Shown piece after piece: positions 10,269-22,200 of a stretch of DNA of 64,000 nt. The position numbers and the translations under genes were made by a program. The stretch lies in contig CM038919.1 in assembly GCA_021904315.1 (NCBI GenBank), positions 124,001 through 188,000 of the forward strand. The letters are read 5' to 3'. The notes under the pieces were generated by a model that had not been told where the DNA came from, made no database searches, and worked only from the letters and a program-made list of their open reading frames with translations. The first letter of the stretch is position 1; each line of letters begins with the position of its first letter. Source of the stretch: Sphagnum magellanicum (taxonomy: Eukaryota > Streptophyta > Sphagnopsida > Sphagnales > Sphagnaceae).

Positions 10269-12400
10269 CACCTTTCTTTAGTTGATATGCTTCATGCCAC
10301 CGGTGGAAGTTTTGGTACTCAGGGGTTCCTTTTCCTCAGCGGGGCTCACTCTTTGGGGCTCTTTCGCACGGTCCTTGCACTTTGTTTCTTTTTTCTCCTC
10401 CTTGCTTGGATGCTTTCTTTTTAGAAAGTTTGGCAGGGTTTCATCATTCATCACTATAATTACTCTCAAACCTTGTGCAATAAATGTTGATTTCAGCATT
10501 TCATACCGAGATTTAATCAAATTTTATTACTTTGCAAAAAGAGGGGACAGGGGGTGAAAGGAGGCCCAAAGACGGGGCAACTTTATCAATAACTCTACTA
10601 ATACGTAAAACAAACAATTTCTTCCAGGACAGAAGAACAAGAGGGCTTAAGACTGTGGAAAACAACAAGTTTCCAACAACCCGTCCAATCTTTTTACTAA
10701 TCAAGAGATCGCCACCATACACATACCCAAAATAAAATTAGCAGATGTTGTCCATGGTGGCATTCATAATTCATACAGGAAGGCCACATGCAACTATCCA
10801 AGAGCAAGATTCGGAGGGTTACTTTCTCCACCCTGATCCCTTAACCTTCGATGGTCGTTGAGAATTCCACAACAAAGTGGTTGTGCAGAAAGCTACTCGT
10901 TGCCAAATAGAAAAATACATGAAAGAGAGAAGAAAAAACAGGGAGCTGTCTTTGATGAGCTTTTCGGTGAGCTTCTGTGATCTAGCGCTACTAAGTTTTT
11001 GCTGAAACTGTACGTTGTGTGCAAGAGTGTTTCAGAGTATCCATTTTTTTCTTTAAGGATGGGCTGCTCACTTTGGCCTGTCATGAGAATCCGGAGATTG
11101 TTGTGCTGAAACTTCACTTCCTTTCGCGGAGAAGTTTGTTTGTTTTCAGCGTTCGAATCTGTCTGAGATTTATGGTTTTTTTTGGACCCAGAGAAGGGAA
11201 GAGGAGAGAGTGCGGCCGTCTAGCTGCAATGTAGTGGCAAACTAGCTAGAGAATTCATGTGATGCTGAAGAGAATATGTTTATGGAAAAGGAAGAGGAGG
11301 AGGAGGAGGAGGAGGAGGAAGCTCGCTGCAAGTACTTACAGAAGGGAAAAACAAATTTCCTTGTTTGTTGAACAATGTTTGTAGTTTGACAGTGCGCTGT
11401 CCACGATCAATTCTATAGCTGCCGGTCGTGAGAGATTCGGGTAAATGGAGAACCTGGAAATTATGTGCAGGATTGCTTCTTCTCAGAATCTTGTTCACAC
11501 ATCGGAACAACATGCAGTAGTAGTGCATCGGATTATAGATTTTCACGGGAGAAGGAGAAGGATGAATCTGGGAATATGCAAGCAGAAGGCCAGTAATCCT
11601 CGAATCCGGAGTTCCTGTTGTCGGATGCTGACACTGCCCGCAAAGTTTGATACGTCCAGAAGGAATCATTGACGTTGCTTGCGCAGATTAAGCTCCACCC
11701 ATTTGTGTCGGCGCTGTTTCGGAGCTGGTTGTCGTTGGAATGTTTTGTTTCTCTCTACAGGTTTGCAGCAGTAGTCAGTAGTCCAGTGCAGGATTTGACA
11801 CTAGGTGCAAATTGCAAATTATAATAGGAGAGCTCTGCGAACACTTATCGTTCGGCAGTTTTGAGTTGCAGGAGTTCATCATCTTCAGGATGGATTGCAG
11901 CAGAGATCGCAGCAGGAGCATTCGCTTCATTTTATATTACGCGATCTTGAAGCATGTTGTAGACGATCGACAAGCGAGCTGAAGAACACTGATCAGTGAG
12001 GACGCAAGAAGGATTTACATGACTTGCCAGAAGCCGGTTTCAAGCATATTTACACTAGGAGGAGCAAGAAGAAGGAGAAGAAGAAGAAGAAGCTGCACAA
12101 ACAGGAACCGGCAACGAAAGACAGACATAGACAGGCCGAGGTAACGCACACTAGATCAAATTCGGGTTCATTCTCTTTTTTACGAACCACCTTTGGCATA
12201 ACCTTTGTTCGGATTGGAAAGTTTTACACTTTCAAAATGAACGCATCGTTGAAGTCTCGTAAATTTTTTACACCGAACTTTTCATTATGTATTTTGTCGT
12301 TAGAATCCAAAATACAAAACGATGACAATAAAAACAAAGGATGCAAAAGACAAAATAATGCATTCGTAACCAATCTTTTCATTACGTAACGGACTCGTAA
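10269..12400. other. No gene recognised; GC-richer patch with GGA run
   Basis: Composition is less AT-rich than the surroundings, mainly at 10900-12100. Reading frames of 60-130 codons occur on both strands but none matches a family that I know, and the longest minus-strand one (11280-11669) owes its poly-Pro end to a GGA/GAG run at 11291-11321. It might be a UTR or non-coding RNA remnant; nothing shows this directly. Confidence 0.4.
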
Positions 12401-14329
12401 AAGGTGTTAAAATTTTGATTCATCACACATTTATGTGAATATCTTTAAATAAAACTTGCACATGCAATGCAAGATTTTTTGGGTCATAAGAATTAAAATC
12501 ATTTTTTTCATGATTAGTAAATCATGATTTTAAGAATATTCTGTTAAATTTGATCAATCATATCGTGCCATATGAACTCGATTATCTCATCCACACGTTA
12601 TAAGGACTTTATGAAACTAGCACTTATAATTCCTAGTCAAGAAAATCCACCCATTTCTCCTAACAAATGACATATCACAAAATCAAAGGAAATCAAATCA
12701 AGACTACATCCAAAATGAAAAGACTAGGGTCCACAACCCCTATCATTATATATAAAGTGGTCGCATGCTATGTTTGATGGATTCGTATGCAGCTAGGTGC
12801 AAGGTTGGGCACTCGGAGTAACATCTCGTGGCAACAAGAAACAAAGATTTGTCCAATGGAATGGTCTTTGAACCCTAAGTGGGGCATAAAATTAAATGAC
12901 ATAAACTTATTCAGACATTTATTTGGAAAAAATATATGGAATAATTTTCCAACAAGGATGTAAGGGGCCCTAAATTTTCAAAGACATAATTAGAACGAGA
13001 CCCATAAATCACAACATTAACCTAATTTTTTACAACTTTAACATTATTATTTTATCAAATCTAATTAAAATTGGGATGAGCTTAGAGACAATTTTAAGAT
13101 CTTCACAACCATAGACACTTAAGATGTGAAGTTCAAGGGAAGATTAGTTTAACTATTAACCTAATAATCTTAACTTACATAGTTGTTACTAGTAAAAAAA
13201 AATTCAAGGACAAAAATATAACTTACATGGACTAATGTGGAGGGGATATAGGTTGCTTAGGAATATTAAAGCTAATATTGGTCAGTTATTAATTCATACA
13301 TAGTAGGACGAATTCAATATGAAATTTGACCTTTTAATTAAGAATAATTAATCACTCACGAATCATACTCAATATATTATTTCATGTTTGTACTTCACAT
13401 TCTTCATTTTTTTTCAAACAATCTCATTGTGCATTTATCACATTATTTTGGAATTTAAAAAAAATACAAGGGGAAAGCATAATCAATGGGACTAAATAGT
13501 GTATTTTTGTGGATTGAATGAAAAATACCACAAATTGTATCACTCAATCATTAAACATATAATTGGATCGGGTTAAAATATTGAAATGAATAGGATTCTT
13601 TATTCTACCTAATAACAGGAGGATGCAGGGTGGGGGGGATTGATTTGTCAAAGAACCAAAGTCCCTGTTTATGAAAAAAAATGATGAAATTTCAGAAATT
13701 ACAACTAGTTTACACTAGTTTACATCAATTTCCTCCATATTTTTCCATATCATTGATGGCACACGTAGAGTTTATATTTGTTTAAGCATTTAAACAAAAA
13801 AAATCATAAAATATTTCTTCGTCCAATATGATATGGACTTATGAAAAAATGTTCATTATTAGCTTATTTAAAAGTCCATAAATATAATTTTTAGATTGAA
13901 TTCATTATTTATTTTATTCGTACGTTTCTTTGATATGATGTTTTACTAATCGCAAGTCCCTAACACACACCCCATCAATTAACGGACCACAGCAGAGTCC
14001 ACATAGAAACGGTAATCAGAAGTGCAATCCATAAGTTTTGATTTCAAAAACCCATGACTTTTACGATTTTTACAAATTCGTAAAATGATTTTGTGCATCA
14101 TGTAAATATTCAAGTTAAGATCTTTAAACAAAGTCCATTTGAATAAATTTTTTAATTTATAAAATGACGTGGGCATTGCAACGGCAACCACAAGGTAGAA
14201 TCGGTCGGCGCGACACCCAAAGGGGTCCACCCAACCATGTATCAACCTTGATCTTTTAGAAAATATATATTTAAATATGTAATCAAACAAGCAATTATGA
14301 AATGCAAGTAAGTTGAAATTTAGATTTTA
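12401..14329. other. AT-rich, no gene recognised
   Basis: Long AT-rich spacer with many poly-A/T runs. No coding family, RNA gene or tandem repeat is apparent by eye. Confidence 0.5.
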
Positions 14330-14900
14330 GAAAAAGGTGCGAAAGAGGGCAAGGAAAGGGGTAAGAAAAAACGAGGTAGAGCGAGAGGCAAAAGGGGATA
14401 AGGAAAGGAGAAAAAGAAGAAAAAGGAGGAAGGAAAAGTGCGCGAGAGAAAGGGGGGGGGGGACGAGGGAAAGAAGGCATGGGGAAAGGCGAAAATGAAA
14501 AAAATGGAAGAAAAAGTTATAGGGCAAAGGGGTAAAAGCGAGGAAGGAAGGCGATAAAAGAAAAAGAGGAATGGAGGGGTAAAACGGGAAGAGGAGGGCG
14601 ACAAAAATGAAGGGAAAAAAGGAGGCGGAAGAAGGGGCAAGAAAGGAAAAAAAAAAAAGAATAGGAAGAAGAGAAGGGGAGAAGAAACGTGGAGGTTGCG
14701 AGAAAAAGAAAAGGGAGATTTTCGAAAGACGGTTAAAAAACGTAAAAGGAGAAGAAAGAAAAGCAAGAGAAAGAGAAAATGGCAGATATAAAGGGTTCCA
14801 GAAGGGGAGGGGATGCATAAGAAGAAGGCCCATTGCGAAAAGTAGGCGGGTAAAGGCGGTTTGAGAAAAGTGTAGAGAAAAAGACGATTCAGAGGAGCGA
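14330..14900 (+). repeat. Purine-rich (G+A) strand-asymmetric tract
   Basis: The plus strand is almost only G and A over several hundred bases, with few C or T. No unit repeats exactly; short 'ggaaaa', 'aaagg' and 'gaagaag' words recur. The bias continues to the right, where it becomes the 52-bp satellite. Long minus-strand open frames rich in Phe, Leu, Pro and Ser are a by-product of this composition. Confidence 0.75.
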
Positions 14901-17045
14901 GATGGGTAAAAGGGTTTTAGAAAATGGGGTTTTGAAGAATTAGGTTTTGGCAAATCGGAAGGGGGGGAAGGGAGATGGGGCAAAGGCAAATCGGGTAAAC
15001 CCGGATGGGTAAAACGGAATTTTGGTAAACTAGAACGGGGTAAAGCCTGTTTCGGCAAAGCGAGATGGAGTAAATCCGGTTTTGGCAAAGCCGGATCAAG
15101 TAACGACGATGCGGGCAAAAGCCGGATTAAGTGAATGCATGTCGAGCAGAGCATGTTTTGAAAGGAAATGGAAGGGGAGTGGGACGTGGTGTAGGAAAGG
15201 TTAAGAGGGCGAAAAAGGAAATGGCAACGATTTAGGCGAAGCCAGATTTGGCGAAAGGGCGAGCATAAGGGGACATAAGGGGAGAAGGGGGCAGGGGAGG
15301 GGGGCGTAAGGGCGAAAAATTAGGGATAGGGGGGATAATTCAGGGGAAGGGGAAGAGAAGCGCAAAAAGAAGAAGGGAATTTATAGGGAAGAAAAGGCAA
15401 AAGAGGGGGAAAAATATAGCAGAAGGGAAGAAAGGGAGGCAAAAGGTAAGCGAAAAAGGGCGGGGAACGGGGTAGGGAAGGAAGGGCGAAGCGGCGAGGG
15501 AAAGGATGCGAGGCGGAGAAAGGGGCAGAAGGTGGGGCGGCAAAAGGGAGAAGGAGAAGAGAATTACGGGGCAGGAGCAGGGAGAGGGCGGGGGAAAGGG
15601 TTATATAGATAGGGGTAGAAATAGGAAGGAAGGCGAAATGTGAATAAAGGAATAGGCGGAAGAAGGAAAAAAAAAGGGTAGTAAAAATAAAGAAAGGGCA
15701 TAGAAAGAGAAAGGGGAAGAAAAGGAAAGCAACGAAAGTGGCGAGGAAAAAGGTAGAGAAAAGAGAAAGAAATAGGAGGGGAGGGGGATAAAAGCAAGGT
15801 TTAGGATAAAGGGAGGGGAGGGCGGGGAAGATAGAGGTGAAAGTCAGGGTTGAGGGTTAAAGGGAAAAGAAAAAGGGAGGAGGATTTAAGGTGCGGGCGG
15901 AAACGAATAGTGGGGAAGAAAAGGGAGCGGGGGAAATAAAAAGGGCGAAAAGTGCGGGGGCAGAGGAGCGGGGTAGAGAAAAGAGCAAGCGAAAGGGCGA
16001 GGGGGGCAAGATGGGGAGGAGGTAAAAGAACGTAGGGAAGAAAGATTTACGGCGAAGGGGGGTAAAGCGAGGTAAAAGGGGGTAAAGCGGCAAGCTAGAG
16101 CGCGATAAAGAGGGGTGAAGCAAGGTAATAAGAGTTGAAATGGGGTAAAACGAAAAATAAAGAATGGTAATTTGGGCAAATGGGAGTTGAGGCAGGGTAA
16201 AGTGGGAGTGAAAGCGCGTTAAAGCGGGGCGAAACAAGGTTTAGGGAGTTGAAACAGGGTAAAGTGGGAGTCAAAGCGCGGCAAAACAGGATAATGGGAA
16301 TTTAAGTGGGTTAAAGCGAAAGTTAAAGTGCGGTAATTTGGGCGAATGGGAGTTGAGGCAAGGTAAAGGGGGAACTAAAATGCGATAATTTGGGCAAATG
16401 GGAATTGAAACAGGGTAAAGAGGCGGTTAAAGCGCGGTAAAACGACGTAATGGAAGTTGAAGCAGGGTAAAACAAGGGTTAAAGCGCGGTAAAGCGGGGT
16501 AAAACAAGGGTTAAAACGCAGTAAAGCGGCGTAAAACAAGGGTTAAAGCGTGGTAAAGCGCGTAAAGGGAGTTGAAGCGTGGTAAAGCGGGAATTCAAGT
16601 GTGGTAAAGTGACGTAAAGGGAGTTGAAGTGCGATAAAGCGAGAGTTAAAGCGTAGTAAAGCGACGTAAAGGGAGTTGAAGCGCAGTAAAGCAGGAGTTA
16701 AAGTGTGGTAAAGCGACATAATAGGAATTAAAGCAAGGCAAAGCAAGGGTTAAAGCGTGGTAAAGCGGCGTAAAAGGAGTTGAAATGCGATAAAACGGTA
16801 ATTAAAGCGCGGTAAAGCGGCGTCAAAAGAGTTGAAGCGCAATAAAACGAGAGTTAAAGCAGCGTAAAAGGAGTTGAAGCACGATAAAGTGGGAGTTAAA
16901 GTGTGGTAAAATGGCGTAATGGGAGTTAAAGTAGGGCAAAACAAGGGTTAAAGTGCAGTAAAGCGGCGTAAAGGGAGTTGAAACGCGATAAAGCAGGAGT
17001 TAAAACGCGGTAAAGCGACGTCAAGGGAGTTAAAACGCGATAATC
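14900..17045 (+). repeat. Purine-rich satellite, 52-bp unit
   Basis: The clearest part is 16200-17045, where the unit 'gtaaagcgacgtaaagggag' followed by 'ttgaagcgcagtaaagcagg' and 'agttaaagtgtg' (52 bases) is repeated many times with point changes and occasional half units. From 14900 to 16200 the same 'gg(t/c)aaagcg' and 'ggtaaa' words occur in more diverged form, so the array decays leftwards. It runs directly into TTTAGGG-type repeats at 17045. The G-rich strand is the plus strand throughout. Confidence 0.85.
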
Positions 17046-19215
17046 GGGAGTTTAGGGTTTAGGGTTTAGGATTTTTAGGGTTTAGGGGTTTTAGGGTTTA
17101 GGGTTACATGTGTGTCCCCACCAAAATTGGGTTTTTTTTTTGGGTTTTGAGGTGACGTACCCCCCCATTTTCAAGGGTTCTGAAGCCAATGGTATAATAA
17201 AATTTTCATAATCTATCACCATTTGAAAGATATGGGGGGTATGAAATTTCAGGGGGGGGCCGGATAAATGAGGGCATAAAAGGTTAATAATTAAAGAATT
17301 TGAAAGTTTCAAGGTGACCTACCCCCCCCTTTTCAAGTGTTTTAAAGTTAATGGTGGAGTTATTTTCAATGTTTAATGGGTGATTTGCAAGATATAAAAG
17401 ATTTGGGGTTTTTGGGTTACATGGCATTTTGACCCAATTAGGGTTTTTTTTTTGGGATTTGGAAATGACCTACCCCCCCCATTTTCAAGTGTTCTGAATC
17501 TAGTGGTGTGAAAACATTTTCATAATGTATCACCATTTGGAAGATATGGGGGTTTGACTTTCTAATTCCTGGTTGACTTTTCCTGTTTTGTGACAGAATT
17601 TGAAAGTTTGGACACTGAAGTCCATAAAGTTGCTTAAGGTTTTCGAAAACTCACGAAAGTGCATAGGGTGTGATGCTATTGTGGGTTTTGGGTTTAGGGT
17701 TACATGTGTGTCCCCACCAAAATTGGGTTTTTTTTTTTGGGTTTTGAGGTGACGTACCCCCCATTTTACGGGTTCTGAAGCCAATGGTGTAATAAAATTT
17801 TCATAATCTATCACCATTTGAAAGATATGGGGGGTATGAAATTTTAGGGGGGCCGAATAGATGAGGGCATGAAGGGTTAATAATTAAAGAATTTGAAAGT
17901 TTCAATGGGACCTACCCCTCATTTTCAAGTGTTTTAAAGCTAATGGTGAAGTTATTTTTAGTGTTTAATGGGCAATTTGCAAGATATAAAAGATTTGGGT
18001 TTACGTTTAGGGTTTAGGGTTTTAGGGTTTAGAGTTTATGGGTTTAGGGTTTTTTAGGGTTCAGATTTAAGGTTTAGGGTTACATGAGTGTTCCTACCAA
18101 AATTGGGTTTTTTTTTTGGGGTTTTGAAGTGGCCTACCCCCCATTTTTGAAGGCTCTAAATCCAATGGTGTAATAAAATTCCCTTACACTATCACCATTT
18201 GGAATATATGGGGGGTGTGAAATTTCAGGAGGGTCGGATAGATGAGGGCATAAAGGGTTAATTATGATACATGTTGAAAGTTTTGAAGTGACCTACCCCC
18301 CATTTTCAAGTGTTTTTAAAGCTAGTGGTGGAGTTATTTTTGCTTAAAAGTGTCAGGTTTGCAAAATATAGGAGATTTGGGGTTTTTGTGTTTCATGGGC
18401 ATTTTGATTTGATTGCGGTTTTTTTTATATATTTGGAAATGACCTACCCCCCCATTTTCAAATGTTCTAAATCCAATGATGTAAAAAAATTCCCCTACAC
18501 TATCACCATTTGGAAGATATGGGGGGGTTTGACTTTTCAATCTTTGGTTGACTTTTCTTGTGTTTCACAAAATTTGAAAGTTTGGAGACCTCATACCCTT
18601 CATTTTTTAAGGTTGTGATGATAATGTTGGGATTTTTTTAAGAACTAATATATCATGACATGACATTGTCTATTATACCTAAATCATGGCTATCAGTTTA
18701 GATGACAAAATATGAGAGCATAAAATATAACAAAGAAATAAATATGTTAAGCTAACTTTACAAATTGTCAAACTACATCAAGTGATGAACATCCAAAGGT
18801 ATCTCATACTTGCCACATTGACTTGTCAAATTTGAGTTATGTCAAGTTTTGTTAAAAAGTTGGAGTTGTATCAAGTTTTTGCCAAAAATATGGAAATATG
18901 TCAATTTTTGCCAAAAATATGGAATTGTACCAAGTTTTGTCAAAAATATGGAATTATGTTAAATTTTCAAGGTTTAAGGTTTAGGGGTTTAGGGTTTTAG
19001 GGTTTAGGGTTTCATGGGTGTCCCCACCAAAATTGGGTTTTTTTTGGGTTTTGAGGTGACCTACCCCCCCATTTTCAAGGGTTCTTAGGGTTTAGGGGTT
19101 AGGGTTTAAGGTTACATGTGTGTCCCCACCAAAATTGGGTCTTTTTTTTGGGGTTTCGAAGTGACCTACCCCCCCATTTTGAAGGGTACTGAATCCAATG
19201 ATGTGAAAATCCCAT
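17045..19215 (+). repeat. Interstitial telomere-like runs and composite repeat
   Basis: Degenerate (TTTAGGG)n runs lie at about 17045-17105, 18000-18080, 18968-19015 and 19085-19110. Between them is a composite unit: 'ccccaccaaaattggg', a T run, 'gggttttgaggtgac', 'ctaccccccattttcaag', then 'ccaatggtg-aataaaatt' and 'tatcaccatttg-aagatatgggggg'. Copies start near 17110, 17435, 17705, 18090, 18405, 19020 and 19125; some carry an extra block ending 'gcaagatataaaagatttggg'. At 18790-18965 a 31-bp AT-rich unit ('tgccaaaaatatggaa') is repeated about four times. The plant-type heptamer supports a land-plant source. No gene is seen. Confidence 0.85.
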
Positions 19216-22200
19216 AGGTTTTAGGGTAGAAGCTCAAAAAAATAACAAAAAAGAAAGAAGAAGAAAGAAGAAGCTTGCATTGTTCATGAGTAAAAGAGAG
19301 AATTACAACATTAGGAAATGATTGTTGTAGGAAATGAATAGTTGGGAACATGTCAAGCTTCACATTCAGGATTTGCAAATTTGTAGTCTCTCCAAGTTTG
19401 TTCTCCAACTTCTTTAGGTGAATCCATGCTTGGGTGGTGCCACTAAAAATCATTTCAAGGAATGTTCAAGGAACCAAAAGTGGCCAAAACATTTTCTTGG
19501 GTCCTTTTCTTTAAATGTTTTCACAATTATAATTTTTTTTTTCTCATGTTTATCCATTGCATGCCTTAATATATGTCTTGAAGTTTATTTTGGAATAAAA
19601 AAAAGTGTAAATTGTTAAAATTTTATATTCCTAATTAAAGTGGCCCCTTAAACACTTGATAGCTTTAATTTTGGAAACTCATTTGGTCAAACATTTTGGC
19701 TAAGTGGTTGTGTTTTTAAACATCAATACGTACAATGACTATTTCCACTAGTTTTACATGTGGTTGAGAACTAAATTAGTGTGATGGTTTTCATTCCAAG
19801 TTGCATAGATATTTCAATCAATTTAGTAGTTGGTTGCACTCTAATTTTGAATATATTGTGGTTGGATTCAAAATAGGAATTGGTTTTTAAATATAATACC
19901 CAACAATGAATGCTAATCATGATGGTATAATAGCTTTGGGAATGTAGTACCTAGGTGTTATAAATTGCCATTGTTGGCCTACAAAGGTTATTTCATTAGC
20001 ATTTGGAACATGTGTGGTGTGATGCCCACTTAGTTGTGTGTTCAGCCTTGGTTGTTGGGACACATACTGGGGTTTTAAAAAGTGATTGGTTGAAGGTACT
20101 TGTGGTTCCTTCCCTTCCTCATATTTTGCTGGTATCTAATGAAGAAGTATGTATATTATTACCAACTATTGAGATTTAATGTTTGGAACATCAACTAGTT
20201 GAATTCCTTTGACTTGAAAACATTGTTGTTCTTATGGTAGTATTATTTTAGGCATAGATTGTTGTGGTGCAACCATGTTTAGTTGCTTACTAAGGCCTCA
20301 TGTAATTATTCTTGACATATTTTAACAGGTTCGAACATTAAATTCCTCAAATTTTATTGATTAATAAGTTGAAGTTATTTTTAGAAATCAATTGGGTTTC
20401 TTCAAAAATAACCTAAGTAATCAAAAAAATTTAAGCATAAATAATATTCAACAACAAGACAACATAAAAAGTAAATAAGATTCTAAGTAAACTACTTCAA
20501 AGAAAATCATAAAATTAATCTCAAAAAATTGTTTAGTATGTTTCTACATACAAATTTCATTTAAAACCAGAGATTACAACTACAATTGTTCATAATTTTG
20601 ATCCATTGCGTGGTTGCCAAATGTTAAAAGTGTTTTCTATTACTTTAAAATAAAACAAAATTATGTTTTTGTAAAATCACACTTATACACAAACATCAAC
20701 AAGTGTGTTTTTCTTTAATTCTGAAAATAAGAAAAGCAAAAAAAAATGAAGATGTTCAAAAGCAAAAGTCCATAATAGATTCGAAAATTAGATTAAAAAA
20801 AAAAATCTTGTTCATCATCTTCAAATCTTCCTATTTATACCAAAACATAGTGTTATTTAAAATTAAACAGCCACTAACAAGTATAACTATTAAGTAATTC
20901 ATAATTTAAATTGTAGTAGCTACTAGCTATAGCTTAATCTTAGACCTATTCTATCAATGGAACGATCACCTTAACATACATGTTATTAGTTAACTTAACA
21001 AACCAATTACCTATTGCTTAATAACAATTTTAAAAAATAATAATGCTTAATTGGTTACCAATTGGCAATAATTAGTTACTATATATATAAAGCGAAAATT
21101 TGGGTTAATAATATGTTTATGCCAAAAGTGCTCTTTTACATGGATGGGTGAAAATCTTTTAAGGTGTACCATTCAGAATGAAAAGGACTTAATTTTTATT
21201 AAAGTCATTTTTTTCCTTATATTTTGATCCCCATCAAAAGTAATGAATTAAAGAGTGTGAAATATTTCATAAGTATCATACTTTAAACCATTTTAATTTT
21301 AGATTTCATCATAATCATTTATAAATGTGTTTTTGCATGGTGAAAAAATATTAAATAAAAAATACAAAAAAGGTGACGTTGTGTCATGATTTTGGTACAC
21401 CTTAAAAAAATTGGACCTAGATGGACCTGATAGCTTGCTTAAGTTTGCAAAATAAAGGTTACTTAAAAATGGACATGACATGGTGATTTTATTGACAAAA
21501 GGTGTTAGGGCCAAGGCCAAGAGTTGATGGTACAAAACATGGATAGCCATACTAAGTGAAATTGACTACGGGGTTGTGCTTAGAGTCTCCCATTAGTTTG
21601 CTTGGAAGTGCTACTAGTTAATGGCAACAAATTCTACTTTGGTTTTGTACAATAACTCAAGAACTTGAAATATAGTTGTGACCTAAAACAGTATCAAACA
21701 TATTTTGTGAATGGGCATGGATGAAAGTGGGAACCCTAAGTCACATGGGTGGCAGATGACGCCAAATTATGAAGCAGTTATGCTTCGTTAGGAATTAAGG
21801 ACACTAAAAGTCCAGTTTCTTATTTTCTTTTTTGTTTTTGGTTTTGTTTTACAGGTTACTATGTTTAATGCTGTTATTCAATGGAACAGCTATGGTGAGT
21901 TAGTTTCAATGGTGGAGCAAAATCCTTGTTGCTTAATTGACAATCTTTATGGTGAGTGTGAGTCACGATTTTTAGAAATGATTAGTATTGTGGTTTCAAG
22001 GGAGCAGGAGGATGAGGACTAGGAGAAACTATATGAAGTTGGTTAAGGAGAAGGAAAGACAAACATTTTTGGGTGGAAGAAGCTAAGTTTTGATTCTTCA
22101 AATTGTGAGGTTGTTGAGTTTGTTTGGATTTTACATAATGAATAGCTAGGGATGAATGCCCCTTTGGAATTCTTCTTCTCTTTAACCTAACGCATGTTTT

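Noticed and set aside
11280-11669. 129-codon frame with a poly-Pro tail
   Set aside because: The Pro run comes from a GGA microsatellite, and the rest has no known motif.
14295-16944. Several long minus-strand frames, up to 275 codons, rich in Phe, Leu, Pro and Ser
   Set aside because: They mirror the purine-rich satellite on the plus strand. Composition without purine-type stops explains the length, and there is no family motif.
17045-19215. Chromosome end
   Set aside because: The heptamers are degenerate and interrupted, and more than 44 kb of ordinary sequence follows on the side where the end should be.
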